A stretch of DNA of 8,754 bases from JAFKKF01 sp038323025 (lineage in GTDB: Bacteria > Pseudomonadota > Alphaproteobacteria > Rhizobiales > Kaistiaceae). Under the pieces are notes generated by a model. The model saw only the letters and a list, made by a program, of their open reading frames with translations. It made no database searches and was not told the origin of the DNA. The stretch lies in contig JBBQGL010000155.1 in NCBI GenBank assembly GCA_038323025.1, positions 1 through 8,754 on the forward strand. The letters run 5' to 3'. The position numbers and the translations under genes were made by a program. Of the stretch, positions 6,269 to 8,754 are shown one piece after another (positions within the stretch are counted from its first letter, which is position 1; each line of letters starts with the position of its first letter).

Positions 6269-7375
6269 CTACATCTTCATGTAGTCGTACTTGCCTTTGT
6301 TCCATTCGTAGACGACGTAGCCGGGCAGGGTCACGTCACCCTTGTCGTTGAACTTCACGTCGCCGAGAACGGTGTCGAACGTGCCGGCATTGAGGGCGCC
6401 GACAACCTTCTTGAAGTCGGTCGAACCGGCCTTGGTGACCGCCTGGGCCCAAGCCTGGACGGCGGCGTAGGTATAGAGCACGTAGCCTTCCGGCTCGATC
6501 CCCTTGTCCTTGAACTCCTTGACCACGTCGGCGGCCTTCGGGTTCTTGCGCGGATCCGGCGAGAAGGTCATCAGCGTGCCTTCGCCGGCATCGCCGGTGA
6601 TCTGCCAGAACTCGTCGGTGACGAGGGCGTCGCCCGAGACGAGGACAGTCTTCAGGCCCTGGTCGCGCATCTGGCGAACGATCAGACCGGCTTCGGTGTG
6701 GTAGCCGCCGACATAGAGGACGTCGACGTTGGCCTTCTTGATCTTGGTGACGAGCGCCGTGAAATCCTTGTCGCCGGCGTTGTACGACTCGTCGAGGACT
6801 TCCTTGCCACCCGCCGCGTTGTAGTACTTGCGGGTTTCGTCGGCGAGGCCCTTGCCGTAGGTCGACTTGTCGTCGACGATGGCGATGTTCTTGCCGGCGA
6901 AGTTCTTGGCGAGGAAGGCGCCCGCTACCTGACCCTGCTGGTCGTCACGACCGCAGACGCGGAAAACGCCAGGGCCCGGACGCTCGTCGGTGAACTTCGG
7001 GTTGGTCGAAGCCGGCGAAATCTGAACAATGCCGGAGTCGTTGTACACGGCGGAGGCCGGGATGGAGGAGCCCGAGCAGAAGTGGCCGGCTACGAAGACC
7101 ACGCCCTTGCCGGCGAGCTGGTTGGCAACGGCAACCGCCTGCTTCGGATCGCAAGCGTCGTCGCCGATCTCGGCGACCAGCTTCTGGCCGAGGACGCCGC
7201 CCTTGGCGTTGATGTCGGCGACTGCCTGTTCGAGGCCCGCCTTCATCTGGGCGCCGAACGAAGCGTATTCGCCGGTAATCGGCCCGACGGTGGCAATGCT
7301 GATGTCGGCGTGAGCAATGCCTGACATTGCCATTGCAAAGGACAAGGCCGCGCCGGCCTTGAGTAGTCTCTTCAT
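6269..7375 (-). CDS. livK: Branched-chain amino acid ABC transporter, periplasmic substrate-binding protein (LivJ/LivK type)
   Basis: A 368-residue type I periplasmic binding protein, full length for the LivJ/LivK family; it captures Leu/Ile/Val or related amino acids or amides and delivers them to the LivHMGF importer. The Sec signal peptide is clear: MKRLLK, hydrophobic 8-20, and AHA just before the cleavage site after Ala23, giving mature DISIATVGPITGEYASFG. Mature Cys52 and Cys77 (precursor Cys75 and Cys100) match the positions of the LIV-binding-protein disulfide. SPASTNP (120-126) and YGKGLADE (173-180) are typical ligand-pocket and hinge segments. ATG 7375 follows GGGGAG (7384-7389) at 8-base spacing. 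It is the last gene of the visible liv cluster and is followed by a strong terminator. The 139-base gap upstream may hold its own promoter. The symbol is by family; ligand specificity is not determined. Confidence 0.95.
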   Translation of the reverse strand: MKRLLKAGAALSFAMAMSGIAHADISIATVGPITGEYASFGAQMKAGLEQAVADINAKGGVLGQKLVAEIGDDACDPKQAVAVANQLAGKGVVFVAGHFCSGSSIPASAVYNDSGIVQISPASTNPKFTDERPGPGVFRVCGRDDQQGQVAGAFLAKNFAGKNIAIVDDKSTYGKGLADETRKYYNAAGGKEVLDESYNAGDKDFTALVTKIKKANVDVLYVGGYHTEAGLIVRQMRDQGLKTVLVSGDALVTDEFWQITGDAGEGTLMTFSPDPRKNPKAADVVKEFKDKGIEPEGYVLYTYAAVQAWAQAVTKAGSTDFKKVVGALNAGTFDTVLGDVKFNDKGDVTLPGYVVYEWNKGKYDYMKM

Positions 7376-7514
7376 ATGAACACTCCCCTGGAGGTTTAGG
7401 TGATCAATTCACCGGATATACAGCGCGGGTCCAGCCTGCGCTTGCATGCAAACTAGCCCGCATCTTGGGGCGGCGCAACACAGGCAATGGGTGGCTTGCC
7501 AGCCTTGAGCCGGG
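7376..7514 (-). promoter_or_regulatory. livK leader and upstream gap with a perfect palindrome
   Basis: This is the longest gap within the liv cluster. It holds the livK Shine-Dalgarno (7384-7389) and a perfect 10-base palindrome TTGCATGCAA (7442-7451) that could be an operator half or a chance sequence. On the minus strand TATATC (about 7420-7415) resembles a -10 box, but I see no convincing -35 at the right distance. Nor do I see a terminator after the upstream membrane-protein gene, so livK may be transcribed both from the operon and from a local promoter. Confidence 0.3.
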
Positions 7515-7853
7515 CTATCGCGCCCGCCACGACAGACGGCTGGTTCGCCGATAGAGCCAGGGGTAACGCTCGACCATCTGGGTGGTGCGGGTAAGACGGT
7601 AGCCCAGACCAAAAAAGGCCAGGAGGAACACGAGGTCGACCAGGTAAAACTGCAGTGACCGCAAGGTTCCGTGGAAAAGCGCAAAGTGAATGAAGCGCAC
7701 CGCGCAGGCAAGAAGCAGGATATTCAGGAAGAGAAAGGCGATGGGTCGCCAGGTGAGAGCGACCGCGCGCCCGGAGAGATAGGCAGCGCCGCCACCAAGG
7801 AAGAGGGTGACGATGATAAAGTCGTTGAGACCGACTTCCCAGATGATGCCCAC
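7515..7853 (-). CDS. Small membrane protein of the liv cluster (DUF6867-like)
   Basis: A 112-residue protein with three hydrophobic segments at about 11-27, 38-57 and 69-85, so probably an inner-membrane protein. Between and after them are conserved-looking soluble motifs: SGRAVALTWRP (27-37), AVRFIHFALF (51-60), RTTQMVERYPWLYRRTS (89-105) and a terminal LSWR. From memory these match a small family (DUF6867) found beside liv transporter genes in Rhizobiales; I know of no assigned function. The GTG start at 7853 lies 14 bases after the livF stop, behind a weak GGGGAA (7859-7864). It is distinct from the permeases LivH and LivM, which are much longer. A role in assembly or regulation of the transporter is a guess from position alone. 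Confidence 0.82.
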   Translation of the reverse strand: MGIIWEVGLNDFIIVTLFLGGGAAYLSGRAVALTWRPIAFLFLNILLLACAVRFIHFALFHGTLRSLQFYLVDLVFLLAFFGLGYRLTRTTQMVERYPWLYRRTSRLSWRAR

Positions 7854-7867
7854 GTTCCGTTCCCCGA

Positions 7868-8596
7868 CTATTGGTGGCGCCCGCCTTCGAGATACGCGGC
7901 GCGCACTTCTTCCCGGGCGAGCAGTTCCTTGCCGGTGCCGGTCATGGTGATCAGGCCGTTGACCATGACATAGCCACGGTGCGCGAGGGTGAGCGCGTGG
8001 TAGGCGTTCTGCTCAACCAGAAAGACCGTAAGGCCTTCCTTCTCGTTCAATTCCTTCAGCACCGCAAAGATCTGGCGCGCGATCAGCGGAGCGAGCCCGA
8101 GCGACGGTTCGTCGAGAAGCAGGAGGCGCGGCCGGCTCATCAGCGCACGCGCGATGGCGAGCATCTGCTGCTCGCCGCCCGACAACGTGCCGCCCCTCTG
8201 GGTGATCCGCTTCTTCAGGAGCGGAAAGATCGTGAAGACCCGCTCAAGGTCCTGGTCGAAGTGATCGAAGCTGACCGTGGCGGCGCCCATCTGCAGGTTC
8301 TCGAGCACGGTCATGCGCGGGAAGATCCGCCTGCCCTCGGGCGCCTGACTGATCGCCATGCGCATGATCTCATGGGTCGGCAGCGCGGTCAGTTCGATGC
8401 CGTCGAAGACGATCGAGCCGGTGCGGGCGCGCGGGCTCCCGCAGATGGTCATCATCAAGGTCGACTTCCCGGCGCCGTTGGCGCCGATGAGGGTGACGAT
8501 CTCGCCCTGCCGCACCTCGAGATCGATGCCGCGCAGCGCCATGATGCGACCGTAGAAAGTCGTGACGCCGCGAACGAGGAGAAGCGGATCGCTCAC
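7868..8596 (-). CDS. livF: Branched-chain amino acid ABC transporter ATP-binding protein LivF
   Basis: A 242-residue ABC ATPase, typical LivF length, that pairs with LivG to power the LivHM permease on the cytoplasmic face. Motifs in order are Walker A GANGAGKST (38-46), Q-loop SQAPEGRR (83-90), signature LSGGEQQ (138-144), Walker B LLLLDEP (158-164) and the LivF-typical FLVEQNAYHAL (192-202), in which Gln replaces the H-loop His. The YGRIMALRGIDLEVRQGEI start and the ISQAPEGRRIFPRMTVLENL stretch distinguish LivF from LivG. The GTG start at 8596 overlaps the livG TGA as GTGA (8593-8596). It also has an AAGGAA Shine-Dalgarno (8605-8610) 8 bases upstream. Overlap and spacing indicate coupled translation in the liv operon. 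Confidence 0.97.
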   Translation of the reverse strand: MSDPLLLVRGVTTFYGRIMALRGIDLEVRQGEIVTLIGANGAGKSTLMMTICGSPRARTGSIVFDGIELTALPTHEIMRMAISQAPEGRRIFPRMTVLENLQMGAATVSFDHFDQDLERVFTIFPLLKKRITQRGGTLSGGEQQMLAIARALMSRPRLLLLDEPSLGLAPLIARQIFAVLKELNEKEGLTVFLVEQNAYHALTLAHRGYVMVNGLITMTGTGKELLAREEVRAAYLEGGRHQ

Positions 8597-8754
8597 AGGC
8601 CGACTTCCTTCGCGACCACGGCGACCTCGACGTCCTCGACGCCGAGATAGGCGGCAATCACGCGCGGATCACTGCGCACCACCTCGGCAGTGCCGTCGGC
8701 GATCTTCTCGCCGTAGTCGAGCACGACGATGTGGTCGGAGATCTCCATGACCAC
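8593..8754 (-). CDS. livG: Branched-chain amino acid ABC transporter ATP-binding protein LivG, C-terminal part
   Basis: The last 53 residues of an ABC ATPase that begins beyond the right edge. It starts VVMEISDHIVVLDYGEKIAD, just after where the H-loop HDM motif of LivG would be. It continues through a GTAEVVRSDPRVIAAYLG segment (about residues 21-38 of the visible part), the standard LivG C-terminus that contacts the permease-docking region. A short acidic/valine-rich tail, EDVEVAVVAKEVGL, follows, and the stop TGA (8595-8593) overlaps the livF GTG. The catalytic core is outside the window. The pairing with livF, the DUF6867-like gene and livK makes the assignment firm; livH and livM presumably lie further upstream. 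Confidence 0.93.
   Translation of the reverse strand: MVMEISDHIVVLDYGEKIADGTAEVVRSDPRVIAAYLGVEDVEVAVVAKEVGL

Noticed and set aside
5813..7324. 503-codon open frame on the + strand
   Set aside because: It lies antisense to the peptidase and livK genes, whose signal peptide, motifs and ribosome sites are convincing. Its translation shows no family resemblance.
7991..8020. Missing H-loop histidine in LivF
   Set aside because: Gln in the VEQN position is the normal state of the LivF family, not a defect.

Overview
The window looks like ordinary chromosomal DNA from an alphaproteobacterium, most likely of the order Hyphomicrobiales (Rhizobiales). The reasons are the high G+C content (about two thirds by eye), the rpe – DUF2259 – purB gene order, and a branched-chain amino acid (Liv) ABC transporter cluster carrying a small DUF6867-type membrane protein. 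The order is inferred from remembered family and synteny knowledge; no search was run. There is no tRNA, rRNA, CRISPR array, insertion sequence or attachment site that I can support.

Layout. At 1-889 on the + strand are the last 24 codons of an unrecognised gene and then a complete HpcH/HpaI-family class II aldolase. Converging on the aldolase and overlapping it by 8 bases is a minus-strand cluster read from 3689 down to 882: rpe (ribulose-phosphate 3-epimerase), a DUF2259 secreted protein whose ATG overlaps the rpe stop codon (ATGA), and purB (adenylosuccinate lyase). PurB carries an unusual Arg-rich C-terminal tail of about 31 residues in the stretch that should separate it from the aldolase.

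Divergent from rpe, on the + strand, is a DadA-like FAD-dependent D-amino acid dehydrogenase (3771-5021). Directly after it is a short remnant of an alpha/beta hydrolase (5018-5170), which stops where the next gene begins.

The rest is on the minus strand: a P1-family (DmpA-type) self-processing aminopeptidase (5167-6171), then a Rho-independent terminator (about 6201-6232). Upstream of the terminator in transcription order is the Liv cluster: livG (partial, runs off the right edge), livF, the DUF6867-like membrane protein and the livK-type periplasmic binding protein. livG and livF overlap by 4 bases (GTGA).

How the genes fit together. Rpe and PurB are housekeeping enzymes (pentose phosphate pathway/Calvin cycle and purine synthesis). 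The Liv importer brings branched-chain or other amino acids and amides across the inner membrane. The neighbouring DmpA-like peptidase and DadA-like dehydrogenase could act on imported amides, peptides or D-amino acids, but that link rests only on adjacency. I see no clear new multi-gene system. The points most worth following are the decayed hydrolase behind dadA, the PurB tail, and the two uncharacterised envelope proteins (DUF2259 and DUF6867) embedded in otherwise well-understood operons.
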